A DNA stretch of 64,000 nucleotides from [Clostridium] symbiosum (lineage in GTDB: Bacteria; Bacillota; Clostridia; Lachnospirales; Lachnospiraceae), in NCBI GenBank assembly GCA_036419695.1, contig CP143946.1, forward strand, positions 352,501 to 416,500. Direction: 5' to 3'. The position numbers were made by a program, and so were the translations under genes. Below the pieces are notes generated by a model. The model was not told where the DNA came from and searched no databases. It saw nothing but the letters and a program-made list of their open reading frames with translations. Of the stretch, positions 1 to 10,045 are shown piece by piece; within the stretch, counting starts at the first letter, position 1, and the number at the start of each line of letters is the position of its first letter.

Positions 1-2214
<2,214 letters not shown>

Positions 2215-2242
2215 AAAAGGTTAGGTTATGGATATTGCCAGA

Positions 2243-2316
2243 GTACTTAGTGAGGTATTGCCGAACTTAGTACGAGGCACGTCAAACACTTAACGAGGTG
2301 TTACCGAGTTTAGTGA
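2243..2316 (+). repeat. Two adjacent copies of a small hairpin repeat after 23S rRNA
   Basis: Copy one (2243-2275) starts GTACTTAGTGAGG and ends CTTAGTACGAG; copy two (2286-2316) starts ACACTTAACGAGG and ends GTTTAGTG. Each can close a short terminal stem (GTACT/AGTAC and CACT/AGTG) around a GAGGT...CCGA centre. A third relative lies at 4119-4149, upstream of an unrelated gene. They lie in the rRNA-tRNA spacer where a 5S gene is often found. A role in rRNA processing is inference. The rest of 2215-2446 holds nothing I recognise. Confidence 0.6.
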
Positions 2317-2446
2317 ATTGACGGGGAAACAAAGTTTAAAAAACGGATGAATTTCAATATGTGGTTTTGAAGGTATATGTAATGGAAATCTGGGCAAGAT
2401 AACCGAGAGGGAGTCTGGTTCAGGTAGCCAAGACATTCCCCTTTAT

Positions 2447-2519
2447 TCCTCGATAGCTCAGTCGGTAGAGCACGCGGCTGTTAACCGCGCTGTCGTAGGT
2501 TCAAGTCCTACTCGGGGAG
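2447..2519 (+). tRNA. tRNA-Asn (GTT)
   Basis: A 73-nt cloverleaf. The acceptor arm TCCTCGA pairs with TCGGGGA (one G-U pair) and G is the discriminator. The D arm is GCTCAGTCGGTAGAGC, the anticodon loop CTGTTAACC carries GTT, and the T arm is GTAGGTTCAAGTCCTAC. No CCA is encoded. Confidence 0.97.
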
Positions 2520-2552
2520 TTTTTTTGTATTAAAAATTTTATATGATATAGA

Positions 2553-2624
2553 GGCCCCATGGTCAAGCGGTTAAGACATCGCCCTTTCACGGCGGTAACA
2601 CGAGTTCGAATCTCGTTGGGGTCA
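2553..2624 (+). tRNA. tRNA-Glu (TTC)
   Basis: A 72-nt cloverleaf. The acceptor GGCCCCA pairs with TGGGGTC. The anticodon loop CCTTTCACG carries TTC, and the T arm is ACGAGTTCGAATCTCGT. The second of three clustered tRNAs, 33 nt after tRNA-Asn. Confidence 0.97.
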
Positions 2625-2628
2625 CTCT

Positions 2629-2699
2629 GGCGACGTAGCCAAGCGGTAAGGCACGGGTCTGCAACACCCTTATCACCGGTCCGATTCCGGTCGTCGCCT
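2629..2699 (+). tRNA. tRNA-Cys (GCA)
   Basis: A 71-nt cloverleaf with a perfect GGCGACG/CGTCGCC acceptor stem and the T discriminator typical of tRNA-Cys. The anticodon loop GTCTGCAAC carries GCA. It begins only four bases after tRNA-Glu, so the three tRNAs are probably co-transcribed with the rRNA. Confidence 0.97.
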
Positions 2700-2706
2700 C
2701 TCTTAT

Positions 2707-2739
2707 AAACCACGGAAACATTATGTTTCCGTGGTTTTT
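2707..2739 (+). terminator. Intrinsic terminator of the rRNA-tRNA unit
   Basis: A perfect 14-bp stem (AAACCACGGAAACA pairs with its complement) with a 3-nt loop runs into a T-run. It directly follows tRNA-Cys. Confidence 0.95.
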
Positions 2740-2799
2740 GCATGAAAACCCCGGCTTTTTCCGGTGTCAGGTATAAAAGATAAATGGAAGGAGAATGAT

Positions 2800-3888
2800 A
2801 TGCAGCATAATAAATGGAAAAAATGGCTGCTTTACATTGTGGGTTGCCTTGCGGCATTGCTTTTCATTGTGGTGGCAGGAGGTGCATTTATGTTCAGGAA
2901 TGAGTTAAAAACGCTGGATTCACTGAAGAAGGTGGATGACAATGTTCTGTATACAATGAAATATGAAGGAGATTATGGTTTTGATGACTTTTTGAAAGAA
3001 GGAGCATCCACGGATGCGGAACTGGTGAAATTTGTTACGGATCGGCTGCTGAAGGGAGTTCCTCTGGAATTTTCGATTCCGGATTTGGGCTGTTCTACGT
3101 TCAGCGCCCAGACGGAAGATGGGGATCAGATTTTCGGCCGCAATTTTGACCTGACGTATTCACCGGCATTATTCGTGGAGACAAAACCGGATAACGGTTA
3201 CCGCTCATTTTCTACGGTGAACCTTGCTTTTCTGGGTTTTGGAGAGGACAAACTGCCGGAAACATTTAAACAGAAAATTATTACTTTGGCGGCCCCCTAT
3301 GCCCCTTTGGACGGAATTAATGAAAAAGGCCTGACCGCAGCGGTCTTGAGAATCGGTGATGAACCGACCAACCAGGACACGGGCAAAACAGATATTACAA
3401 CCACCACGGCAATCCGTCTGATTCTCGATAAGGCAGCTACGGTGGAGGAAGCGCTGGCGCTGTTGGAGCAGTATGATATGCACTCGTCGGCAGGAAGCTG
3501 TTACCACTTTCAGATATCGGACGCACAAGGGAACAGCGTTGTAGTCGAGTATGTTGACAATGAATACGAGGTGATAACAGCCGGGAAGAATTATCAGATG
3601 GTGACCAATTTTCTTCTATCCGAAAAGAAATACAATTTTGGAAGTGGTCAGGATCGCTATGAGATACTTAAAAACAAACTGGATGAGTGCGGAGGCGTGC
3701 TGAAGGATGCACAGGCGGGAATGGATCTTCTCGAAGCGGCATCCAGCGACTGGCATGTGTCTGAGACGACAGGAAGACTCAACGCGACCCAGTGGTCTAT
3801 CATTTACAACAACACAGATTTGACAGCCAGTGTAATCACAGAGCGACAGTACGACAAACCTGCCCATGCGTTCAGCCTGGCAGAATAA
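2800..3888 (+). CDS. Membrane-anchored linear amide C-N hydrolase (choloylglycine hydrolase family)
   Basis: Encodes 362 residues. An N-terminal membrane segment (about residues 9-31) is followed by an extracytoplasmic domain that resembles the Ntn-type linear amide C-N hydrolases (bile salt hydrolase / penicillin V acylase / acid ceramidase-like group). The putative nucleophile is Cys98 in GCSTFSA; Arg114 and Asp117 in GRNFD sit 16 and 19 residues later, the spacing seen in bile salt hydrolases. Because the Cys is internal, activity would need cleavage before Cys98 or a variant mechanism. I chose ATG 2800, preceded by GGAAGGAG, over an upstream in-frame GTG at 2764 without a ribosome site. 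The substrate cannot be told from sequence. It appears monocistronic, between two terminators. Confidence 0.8.
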   Translation: MQHNKWKKWLLYIVGCLAALLFIVVAGGAFMFRNELKTLDSLKKVDDNVLYTMKYEGDYGFDDFLKEGASTDAELVKFVTDRLLKGVPLEFSIPDLGCSTFSAQTEDGDQIFGRNFDLTYSPALFVETKPDNGYRSFSTVNLAFLGFGEDKLPETFKQKIITLAAPYAPLDGINEKGLTAAVLRIGDEPTNQDTGKTDITTTTAIRLILDKAATVEEALALLEQYDMHSSAGSCYHFQISDAQGNSVVVEYVDNEYEVITAGKNYQMVTNFLLSEKKYNFGSGQDRYEILKNKLDECGGVLKDAQAGMDLLEAASSDWHVSETTGRLNATQWSIIYNNTDLTASVITERQYDKPAHAFSLAE

Positions 3889-3963
3889 AATAATGTGATA
3901 CAACAAAACAAATCAAGTATGACACAAAGACAACGCCCGGGACGCGTCTCCAAACTCCCGGTC

Positions 3964-4007
3964 AAAAACGGTGAAAGAAATGCAAAACGCGTTTTTCACC
4001 GTTTTTT
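3964..4007 (+). terminator. Intrinsic terminator
   Basis: AAAACGGTGAAA pairs with TTTCACCGTTTT across a loop of about 15 nt, and the 3' arm ends in a T-run. It terminates the amide hydrolase transcript. The flanking spacer (3889-4194) otherwise holds an AT-rich promoter-like stretch and a hairpin repeat. Confidence 0.9.
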
Positions 4008-4118
4008 ACTATAATCCGCCGGAAATATGAAACTCCGGGCTTTTTCTTTTTTTAAGTTGCGTTTATAATGTTAAAAAAGAGTTTTTTTACTTATAATATA
4101 ATGTATAATATAATATGA

Positions 4119-4149
4119 GCACTTGATGAGGTTCTTTCGAATCTAGTGC
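4119..4149 (+). repeat. Hairpin repeat in the leader of the acetyltransferase gene
   Basis: GCACTTGAT pairs with ATCTAGTGC (one T-T mismatch) around a GAGGTTCTTTCGA centre that can form a further TTC/GAA pairing. It is a relative of the two hairpins after the 23S gene (2243-2316). It lies just after a run of overlapping TATAAT-like hexamers (about 4096-4115) and 45 nt before the start codon, so it is probably in the 5' untranslated region. Function unknown. Confidence 0.55.
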
Positions 4150-4194
4150 GAGTCATACCTGAATACGTGAACCACGATACCGCAAGGAGGAACT

Positions 4195-6210
4195 ATGGAT
4201 TTACAGTTTAAGACAGTTAATATAGACAATATCGGAGATGTACTTCCCTTTTATAACTTACGTCACAACAAGACATGTGACAGCGTGTTCCTGGAGAGTT
4301 TTATATGGAAAGAGTATTATCATGTTCAATATGCAATATGGGAGGGAAAAGCGCTCCTGTGGCTGATGGAGAGCGGCGGTAAATGTTTTTCCGCCATGCC
4401 GCTTTGCCGCGAGGAAGATCTTCCGGATGCTTTTAAGGCAATAGAAAAGTATTTTAATGAAGAACTGGGATATCCGCTGGTCATTAATCTGGCGGATGAA
4501 TTTGCAGTACAGTATCTGGCCCTGCCGGAGGACAAGTATCTGGTCGAAGAACAGGTGGACTCCAGGGATTATCTCTACGACGGCAATGCAATGAGAACCC
4601 TTGCAGGCAAGAAACTGCACAAGAAGAAAAACCGTGTCAATGCCTTTAAACGCGAGTATGAAGGACGATATGAATACCGTCGTCTCTGTTGTTCCGACAG
4701 CCATGAGGTCTGGGAGTTTCTTGATAAATGGAGACTTCAGAAGGGAGATGACGTGGAGGAGCATCTGGACTATGAGGTACGCGGAATCCATGATATTCTT
4801 AAAAACTGTTCGGCTCTCTATGTGCGCATGGGAGGCGTGTTTATTGACGGACAGTTGGAGGCATTTACCATCGGCAGTTTTAACCCGGTGGAAAATATGG
4901 CCGTCATCCACATCGAGAAAGCCAATCCGGAGATTAATGGCCTGTACCAGTTCATCAATCAGCAGTTCCTGATCGAGGAATTCCCTGAAGTGGAGTGGGT
5001 TAACAGGGAAGATGACATGGGACTTGAAGGACTGCGTAAAGCAAAATCTTCCTACAATCCGGCCGACTATGCGAGAAAATACCTTGTTGAGCAGCTTCTG
5101 GACGGAAAGAAAGGATACCGCTGGGCTGAGCAGATTGGTAATACCATATCGGGCAGCAGAATTGAATATTTGTCCGACGATGATAAATCAGATACGGAGC
5201 GTCTCTGGCATTCCTGTTTTCCGGAAGACTCCGAGCAGTTTGTGAAGTATTATTATTCCGAGAAGACGAAGGACAACCGCATTCTGGTGAAAAACGATAA
5301 CGGACTGATCATATCCATGACCCAGTTGAATCCGTACCGTGTCCGCGTCAAGGGACAGGATGTCGACACCTACTATGTGGTGGGCGTTGCCACGGAGGAA
5401 AGCCACCGCCGGGAGGGGCATTTCAGGGATGTATTCCTGCGCATGATGCAGGATATGAATTACGAACAGGTTCCATTTGTCTTTCTCATGCCTGCAGATG
5501 AACGGATTTATCTGCCGTTAGATTTTGCTTATATCAGTGAGCTGCCGGTTCTGTCCCTGACGGAGGAGGCCAAAGAGAAGCTGACTGCGGTGGACTGCCG
5601 GGATAATGAGGAGGATTGCAAACAGGCGGCCGAATATATGGAACAGTGGCTTGCCGGGCGCTGCGACATGTACTGCCGCCGCGACGGGGCCTATGTGAGC
5701 CGTCTGATCAAGGAACTGGAATCCGAGGACGGAGCGCTTCAATTCCTTTTTAACGGGGAGCAGGTGGCGGGTCTTGCGGCATACTGGGGAGCGGGACGGA
5801 AAGAACAGAGACTGCTCTACACCGATGAACAGTTTACCGAGGAAATGAAAAGAAAACCGGCTATTATGGCAAGAGTGACCTGTGCGGAGACATTCTTGGC
5901 TATGTTCAGGCTGCGTGAAGCAGGAAAAGAGCTTCAGCTTAAGATAAGGATTGAAGATCATATTCTGGATGCCGTAAACGGAAGTTATATCTGGAAACTC
6001 TCGGACAGCAGTTCATCTGCCGTCAGGGCAGAGGCCGAATGGGATAAAGAAGACAGAGAAACACTGTCCATGACGCCGGGAGAGCTTGCCGGCTGGTTAT
6101 GCGGTTACAGGAAGCTGGAAGAAATCCATCCTGGGCTGTCTGAGGAACTGAGGGAAAAACTGGCTCAGATTGAGACGGTAAATCGGGCGTTTATAGATGA
6201 GATTGTGTAA
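4195..6210 (+). CDS. DUF2156 domain fused to an Eis-like GNAT acetyltransferase with SCP2-like tail
   Basis: Encodes 671 residues; ATG preceded by CAAGGAGGAACT. Residues about 1-300 look like the DUF2156 (lysyl-phosphatidylglycerol synthase C-terminal, itself GNAT-like) fold. About 330-480 is a second acetyltransferase domain with an acetyl-CoA loop in GVATEESHRREGHFRDV. The last ~110 residues, beginning near MARVTCAETFLAMF, resemble the sterol-carrier-like C-terminal domain of Eis-type enhanced-intracellular-survival acetyltransferases. The two halves are each known as separate proteins. The N-terminal half could be an aminoacyl or acyl transferase and the C-terminal half a small-molecule N-acetyltransferase. 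No substrate is implied by the neighbours; the sirtuin downstream, starting 46 nt later, may be co-transcribed. Confidence 0.8.
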   Translation: MDLQFKTVNIDNIGDVLPFYNLRHNKTCDSVFLESFIWKEYYHVQYAIWEGKALLWLMESGGKCFSAMPLCREEDLPDAFKAIEKYFNEELGYPLVINLADEFAVQYLALPEDKYLVEEQVDSRDYLYDGNAMRTLAGKKLHKKKNRVNAFKREYEGRYEYRRLCCSDSHEVWEFLDKWRLQKGDDVEEHLDYEVRGIHDILKNCSALYVRMGGVFIDGQLEAFTIGSFNPVENMAVIHIEKANPEINGLYQFINQQFLIEEFPEVEWVNREDDMGLEGLRKAKSSYNPADYARKYLVEQLLDGKKGYRWAEQIGNTISGSRIEYLSDDDKSDTERLWHSCFPEDSEQFVKYYYSEKTKDNRILVKNDNGLIISMTQLNPYRVRVKGQDVDTYYVVGVATEESHRREGHFRDVFLRMMQDMNYEQVPFVFLMPADERIYLPLDFAYISELPVLSLTEEAKEKLTAVDCRDNEEDCKQAAEYMEQWLAGRCDMYCRRDGAYVSRLIKELESEDGALQFLFNGEQVAGLAAYWGAGRKEQRLLYTDEQFTEEMKRKPAIMARVTCAETFLAMFRLREAGKELQLKIRIEDHILDAVNGSYIWKLSDSSSSAVRAEAEWDKEDRETLSMTPGELAGWLCGYRKLEEIHPGLSEELREKLAQIETVNRAFIDEIV

Positions 6211-6256
6211 TAGCAAACAATATATAAAATCCGGGATGGAAAGGGGAGGTTTCAGA

Positions 6257-6982
6257 ATGGATGAGATTACGGTATTAAAACAGTGGATAAAAGAGAGCGG
6301 TAATATTGTATTTTTCGGTGGTGCGGGAGTGTCGACGGAGAGCGGGATTCCCGATTTCAGAAGCACGGACGGGCTCTATAACCAGCAGTATGACTATCCG
6401 CCTGAGACGATTATCAGCCACTCTTTCTACGTCAGGAAACCGGAAGAATTTTACCGTTTTTACAAGAATAAAATGCTGTTTCCCGATGCGAAGCCAAACA
6501 GAGCGCACCTGGCTCTGGCGAAGCTGGAGCAGGAGGGGAAAGTGAAAGCGGTGATAACCCAGAATATAGATGGCTTACACCAGGCGGCGGGAAGCCGTGA
6601 GGTTCTTGAACTGCACGGTTCCGTCCATCGCAATTACTGCACAAGGTGCGGAAGGTTCTATGGCCTGGACGATGTCGTAAAGGCATCCGGCGTGCCGAAA
6701 TGTGAGTGCGGCGGCATGATAAAACCCGATGTGGTCCTTTATGAGGAAGGCCTGGACAACGATGTTATCCAGCGTTCCATTGACTTTATCAGAAAGGCGG
6801 ATGTTCTTATAATAGGAGGAACATCCCTCACCGTGTATCCGGCGGCCGGATTGATTGATTATTACAGAGGCTCAAAGCTGGTTCTGATTAATAAATCTGT
6901 GACGTCGAGGGACAGCCAGGCGGATCTCGTTATTTGCGACAGCATTGGAAAAGTGCTGGGGGAAGCCGCCGGTCTGGACTGA
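6257..6982 (+). CDS. cobB: NAD-dependent protein deacylase, Sir2 family
   Basis: Encodes 241 residues. Removes acyl groups from lysine using NAD+. The NAD-binding motif GAGVSTESGIPDFRS lies at about residues 23-37, TQNIDGLHQAAG near 100, and the catalytic His in LELHGSVH. A zinc-binding set CTRC...CEC follows. ATG 6257, with GGGGAGG eight bases upstream, is preferred over the upstream in-frame ATG at 6197, which overlaps the preceding gene. Its position just after a double acetyltransferase suggests opposing acylation activities in one transcript, but this is inference from adjacency. Confidence 0.93.
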   Translation: MDEITVLKQWIKESGNIVFFGGAGVSTESGIPDFRSTDGLYNQQYDYPPETIISHSFYVRKPEEFYRFYKNKMLFPDAKPNRAHLALAKLEQEGKVKAVITQNIDGLHQAAGSREVLELHGSVHRNYCTRCGRFYGLDDVVKASGVPKCECGGMIKPDVVLYEEGLDNDVIQRSIDFIRKADVLIIGGTSLTVYPAAGLIDYYRGSKLVLINKSVTSRDSQADLVICDSIGKVLGEAAGLD

Positions 6983-7024
6983 TGCGGCGAGGTACAGAAA
7001 GCATGAATAAGGGGAGAGACATAG

Positions 7025-7228
7025 ATGGTATATGAGATAGGCGATGTCGTCAAACTGAAAAAACCGCACCCCTGCGGGAGCCATGAATGGGAAATTCTGC
7101 GCGTGGGGGCGGACTTCCGTCTGAAATGTACGGGATGCGGCCATCAGGTCATGATGGCGAGAACCTTGGTGGAAAAAAGTACGAGGGGACTCAAAAAGAA
7201 GAACCCGGAGCAGGCCGGAACGCAGTAA
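7025..7228 (+). CDS. DUF951 family protein
   Basis: Encodes 67 residues beginning MVYEIGDVVKLKKPHPCG, with a CTGCGH motif near residues 39-44. It matches the small DUF951 family common in Firmicutes, often found near rpsF-ssb-rpsR or engD. A nucleic-acid or metal-binding role is suspected from the cysteines but unproven. GGGGAGAG lies upstream of the ATG. It is 42 nt after the sirtuin and probably in the same transcript. Confidence 0.85.
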   Translation: MVYEIGDVVKLKKPHPCGSHEWEILRVGADFRLKCTGCGHQVMMARTLVEKSTRGLKKKNPEQAGTQ

Positions 7229-7348
7229 AAACGCAGGTCCGGACAGTATTATGACGCAATTCGGGGAAACGGCATAGAACCGATGGCAAAAATGGCGGAA
7301 TATTAAGGAAATCATAGGTAAAACCGTGAAAAAACAGGAAGAAAGTGC

Positions 7349-7377
7349 TTGCAAACACCTGAAAAATCTGGTATCAT
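7349..7377 (+). promoter_or_regulatory. Sigma-A promoter of rpsF-ssb-rpsR
   Basis: TTGCAA, a 17-nt spacer, then TATCAT. The leader that follows (about 7385-7445) contains CCCTG-CTGGAGT-CAGGG, a small stem that could be an S6:S18 autoregulatory site. I could not verify the known S6:S18 leader consensus, so only the promoter is claimed. Confidence 0.7.
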
Positions 7378-7458
7378 AAATATTCGTGATATATTAACTA
7401 ATATCCTTACTCCCTGCTGGAGTCAGGGGGTCAGAGACCACAAGGAGGTAAAAAGAGC

Positions 7459-7746
7459 ATGAACAAATATGAATTAGCAGTTGTTCTTAGCGCAAAACTC
7501 GAAGATGAAGAGAGAGCAGCAGCAATCGAAAAGGTGACAGGTTACATTACACGTTTCGGCGGCACTGTTGCAGACATTGATGAATGGGGTAAGAAGAGAT
7601 TAGCTTACGAAATTCAGAAGATGAAAGAAGGATTTTACTACTTCATCCATTTCGAGTCTGATTCCGTATGCCCTAACGAAGTTGAGGCACACATCCGTAT
7701 TATGGAGCCGGTAATCAGATACTTATGCGTAAGACAGGATGCATAA
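7459..7746 (+). CDS. rpsF: 30S ribosomal protein S6
   Basis: Encodes 95 residues starting MNKYELAVVLSAKLEDEERA, with the S6 signature GKKRLAYEIQKMKEGFYYF. Binds 16S rRNA together with S18. The ribosome site is AAGGAGG. It is the first gene of the conserved rpsF-ssb-rpsR operon, 19 nt before ssb. Confidence 0.98.
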   Translation: MNKYELAVVLSAKLEDEERAAAIEKVTGYITRFGGTVADIDEWGKKRLAYEIQKMKEGFYYFIHFESDSVCPNEVEAHIRIMEPVIRYLCVRQDA

Positions 7747-7765
7747 ATAGAGAAAGAGTGATCGT

Positions 7766-8221
7766 ATGAATAAAGTTATTCTTATGGGCAGACTGACCAG
7801 AGACCCGGAAGTGAGATACTCCCAGGGCGAGCGCGCTATGGCAATTGCCAGATATACACTGGCTGTTGACAGAAGAGGCCGCAGAAGCGGTGGAGACGAC
7901 GGCGCACAGACAGCAGATTTTATTACATGTGTTGCATTTGACAGAGCAGGAGAGTTTGCTGAAAAATATTTCCATCAGGGTACCAAAGTTGTGGTAACCG
8001 GAAGGATTCAGACTGGCAGCTACACTAACAGAGACGGTCAGAAAGTATATACTACAGAAGTAATCGTAGAGGATCAGGAATTCGCAGAGAGCAAGAATGC
8101 GGCAGGCGGAAGCGAAGGCGGTTATCGTCCGGCAGAACGCCCGGCTCCATCCAGTGCAATCGGTGATGGTTTTATGAATATTCCTGACGGAGTAGAAGAT
8201 GAAGGTCTTCCGTTTAACTAA
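7766..8221 (+). CDS. ssb: Single-stranded DNA-binding protein
   Basis: Encodes 151 residues. An N-terminal OB fold (MNKVILMGRLTRDPEVRYS ... VVVTGRIQTGSYTNRDGQKVYTTEVIVEDQEF, about residues 1-110) is followed by a flexible linker. The acidic tail DEGLPFN serves as the usual partner-binding C-terminus. It protects single-stranded DNA in replication and repair. Located between rpsF and rpsR as in most Firmicutes. Confidence 0.97.
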   Translation: MNKVILMGRLTRDPEVRYSQGERAMAIARYTLAVDRRGRRSGGDDGAQTADFITCVAFDRAGEFAEKYFHQGTKVVVTGRIQTGSYTNRDGQKVYTTEVIVEDQEFAESKNAAGGSEGGYRPAERPAPSSAIGDGFMNIPDGVEDEGLPFN

Positions 8222-8294
8222 GAGACGGGAATCGGTCCCCTGTCGGTCGGACGAGGACTGTATGGACATCTGATTTGTGAAGGAGGTAACTTAA

Positions 8295-8561
8295 GTGGCA
8301 TTCAATAAAGGTGATAGAGCAGACGCTTCCAAGATGAGAAGAGGCGGCATGCGCAGAAGAAAAAAAGTTTGTGTATTCTGTGGAGAGAAAAACGGAGTAA
8401 TCGATTATAAAGACGTTAACAAATTAAAAAGATATGTATCTGAGAGAGGCAAAATCCTTCCGAGAAGAATCACAGGAAACTGTGCTAAACATCAGAGGGC
8501 TCTTACAGTAGCTATCAAGAGAGCAAGACACATCGCTCTTATGCCATACACCTGTGATTAA
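8295..8561 (+). CDS. rpsR: 30S ribosomal protein S18
   Basis: Encodes 88 residues with a basic N-terminus, CVFCGEK zinc-type motif and the S18 core RRITGNCAKHQRALTVAIKRARHIALMPY. It starts at GTG 8295 after GAAGGAGG; no in-frame ATG fits the family start. Partner of S6 in the ribosome platform. Confidence 0.97.
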   Translation: MAFNKGDRADASKMRRGGMRRRKKVCVFCGEKNGVIDYKDVNKLKRYVSERGKILPRRITGNCAKHQRALTVAIKRARHIALMPYTCD

Positions 8562-8653
8562 TTTTTATATTTAAGAGTATTAGGTATTAGCTTTTTATAA
8601 CGAAAAATGAGATGTTTTCTTTTCAGGAAACTTCATAATTATTAAAACAAGAA

Positions 8654-8719
8654 GGCTGCAAAGCAGGACAATTTATGGAACTAAACCATAAATTTACCTA
8701 CTTTGCAGCCTATTTTTAT
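8654..8719. terminator. Long bidirectional terminator-like hairpin
   Basis: GGCTGCAAAG...CTTTGCAGCC extends through AATTTATGG/CCATAAATT to a stem of about 24 bp with a short loop and one C-A mismatch, followed by TATTTTTATT. It sits between rpsR and the convergent LysR gene, so it can end both transcripts. About 90 nt of AT-rich spacer lie before it. Confidence 0.85.
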
Positions 8720-8824
8720 TCTATAGGTAAGCTATGTGCAAACGCTATATGGAATAAAAAGCCTTCCAGGCAGAACTTCTAATTTTTTCTCATTATGCTG
8801 GTACAGTGCCTGTTATAATGGGAG

Positions 8825-9790
8825 CTATTCTAAAACAATTCTATCAAATTCGGAAAAATGCCTGCACTGCTGTTTCAGCATTTGAATTAGAACTCTGGTG
8901 TATCGGGGAAATATGCGATTCTTGGCATAGCATATAGCTACAGGATTCGTATCGTAAAAATCCTTGATAGGGAAGATATTAAGTTTATTATCTAATTCCT
9001 TATTCAATTTGATCAGGCTTGGCAGATACATGGTTAGACAGAAGCTGGCGGCAAAATCACGGGCGGACATCATATGATGCAAATCAGGATGACTGGAGGT
9101 ATGCACACAGTTCAGTACGATTCCATGCTTGTCAAGGTGATGCTGCAATAAAATGTGGGAATTAAAGTGGGGCATGTTCATGGCAAAGGGGATATTCTGA
9201 AATAATTTCAAATCTGCACCCATCTTCAGGTCCTTTTTACAGGCAGGGAATTGTTTTCCAAATATGTTTTGAAGCATATTATCGCTGATAATCAAATAGA
9301 GCTTTTCATCTAATACATTGACATAATCCAGCTTACTCTTATTTTCGGGGGGAATTCCGGCGATCATAAGATCCAACTGGTTGTTTTGTACCATTTTGCG
9401 TAAATCCGGTGATGCCGCACTACTGATCAGCAACTGGACATCAGGAAAGGCATCCCTGAAAGCGCTCATAATATCCGGCATTAAAATACGGAACCGCCCT
9501 TCTGTAGTGCCAATGCGGATTTCACCTGTGACATCCCCGCGCAGATCAACAAACTGTGCCCGGATGTTTTTTTCAATTTGTTCAGTTTCTTTAAGTGATT
9601 GCAGCATCAGGCGGCCGGCATAGGTCAGTGAAAAAGTTGGTTTGCGCTGAAACAGCGCTACCCCAAAGTCTGATTCCAGGTTGGACAGGTACTTGCTCAG
9701 GTTTTGGTGAGTGATGAACAGCCGGTCTGCGGCGCGGGAAATATTGCACTCTTCCGCCAGAACAATAAAATAATGATAATTATTAAACAT
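8825..9790 (-). CDS. LysR-family transcriptional regulator
   Basis: Encodes 321 residues. The N-terminal winged helix-turn-helix covers about residues 1-60 (FIVLAEECNISRAADRLFIT), with a periplasmic-binding-like effector domain after residue ~90. I chose the ATG of MFNNYHYF, preceded by GAGGGA, over an upstream in-frame start that adds 18 residues unlike the family. It is divergent from the CoA-transferase operon with 255 nt between them, the classic arrangement for a LysR activator of the neighbouring catabolic operon. A perfect palindrome in that gap (9886-9904) is its likely binding site. Confidence 0.92.
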   Translation of the reverse strand: MFNNYHYFIVLAEECNISRAADRLFITHQNLSKYLSNLESDFGVALFQRKPTFSLTYAGRLMLQSLKETEQIEKNIRAQFVDLRGDVTGEIRIGTTEGRFRILMPDIMSAFRDAFPDVQLLISSAASPDLRKMVQNNQLDLMIAGIPPENKSKLDYVNVLDEKLYLIISDNMLQNIFGKQFPACKKDLKMGADLKLFQNIPFAMNMPHFNSHILLQHHLDKHGIVLNCVHTSSHPDLHHMMSARDFAASFCLTMYLPSLIKLNKELDNKLNIFPIKDFYDTNPVAICYAKNRIFPRYTRVLIQMLKQQCRHFSEFDRIVLE

Positions 9791-9885
9791 AAAAAATCCC
9801 TCAGAGACAAGGTTTGCAGTTGAAAACAGTATTACAGACAGCAATATGTCTGCTTTAAGTTCATTCTAACATGGTTCATTCTATA

Positions 9886-9904
9886 CTGCAAATTAAATTT
9901 GCAG
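9886..9904. promoter_or_regulatory. Candidate LysR operator (19-nt perfect palindrome)
   Basis: CTGCAAATT-A-AATTTGCAG is a perfect inverted repeat containing the T-N11-A core of LysR binding sites. It lies about 40-60 nt upstream of a weak promoter for the CoA-transferase operon (TTTTCA, 17 nt, TATAGT, 9924-9952) and in the regulator's own upstream region. This matches activation plus autorepression. Confidence 0.65.
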
Positions 9905-10045
9905 ATATTAAAATTTTATTGGCTTTTCATTTGCTGAATTGGATGATATAGTATTGCCATAATAAGAAATTCACAAAACGGTACCGGCTATTTGAATAAT
10001 TATTGGTAAATATTACAAATTCACAGAATGTAAAGGAGAAATAAA

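Noticed and set aside
7385..7445. S6:S18 autoregulatory leader of rpsF
   Set aside because: A CCCTG/CAGGG stem is present, but I could not match the conserved binding-site bulge, so no leader was claimed beyond the promoter.
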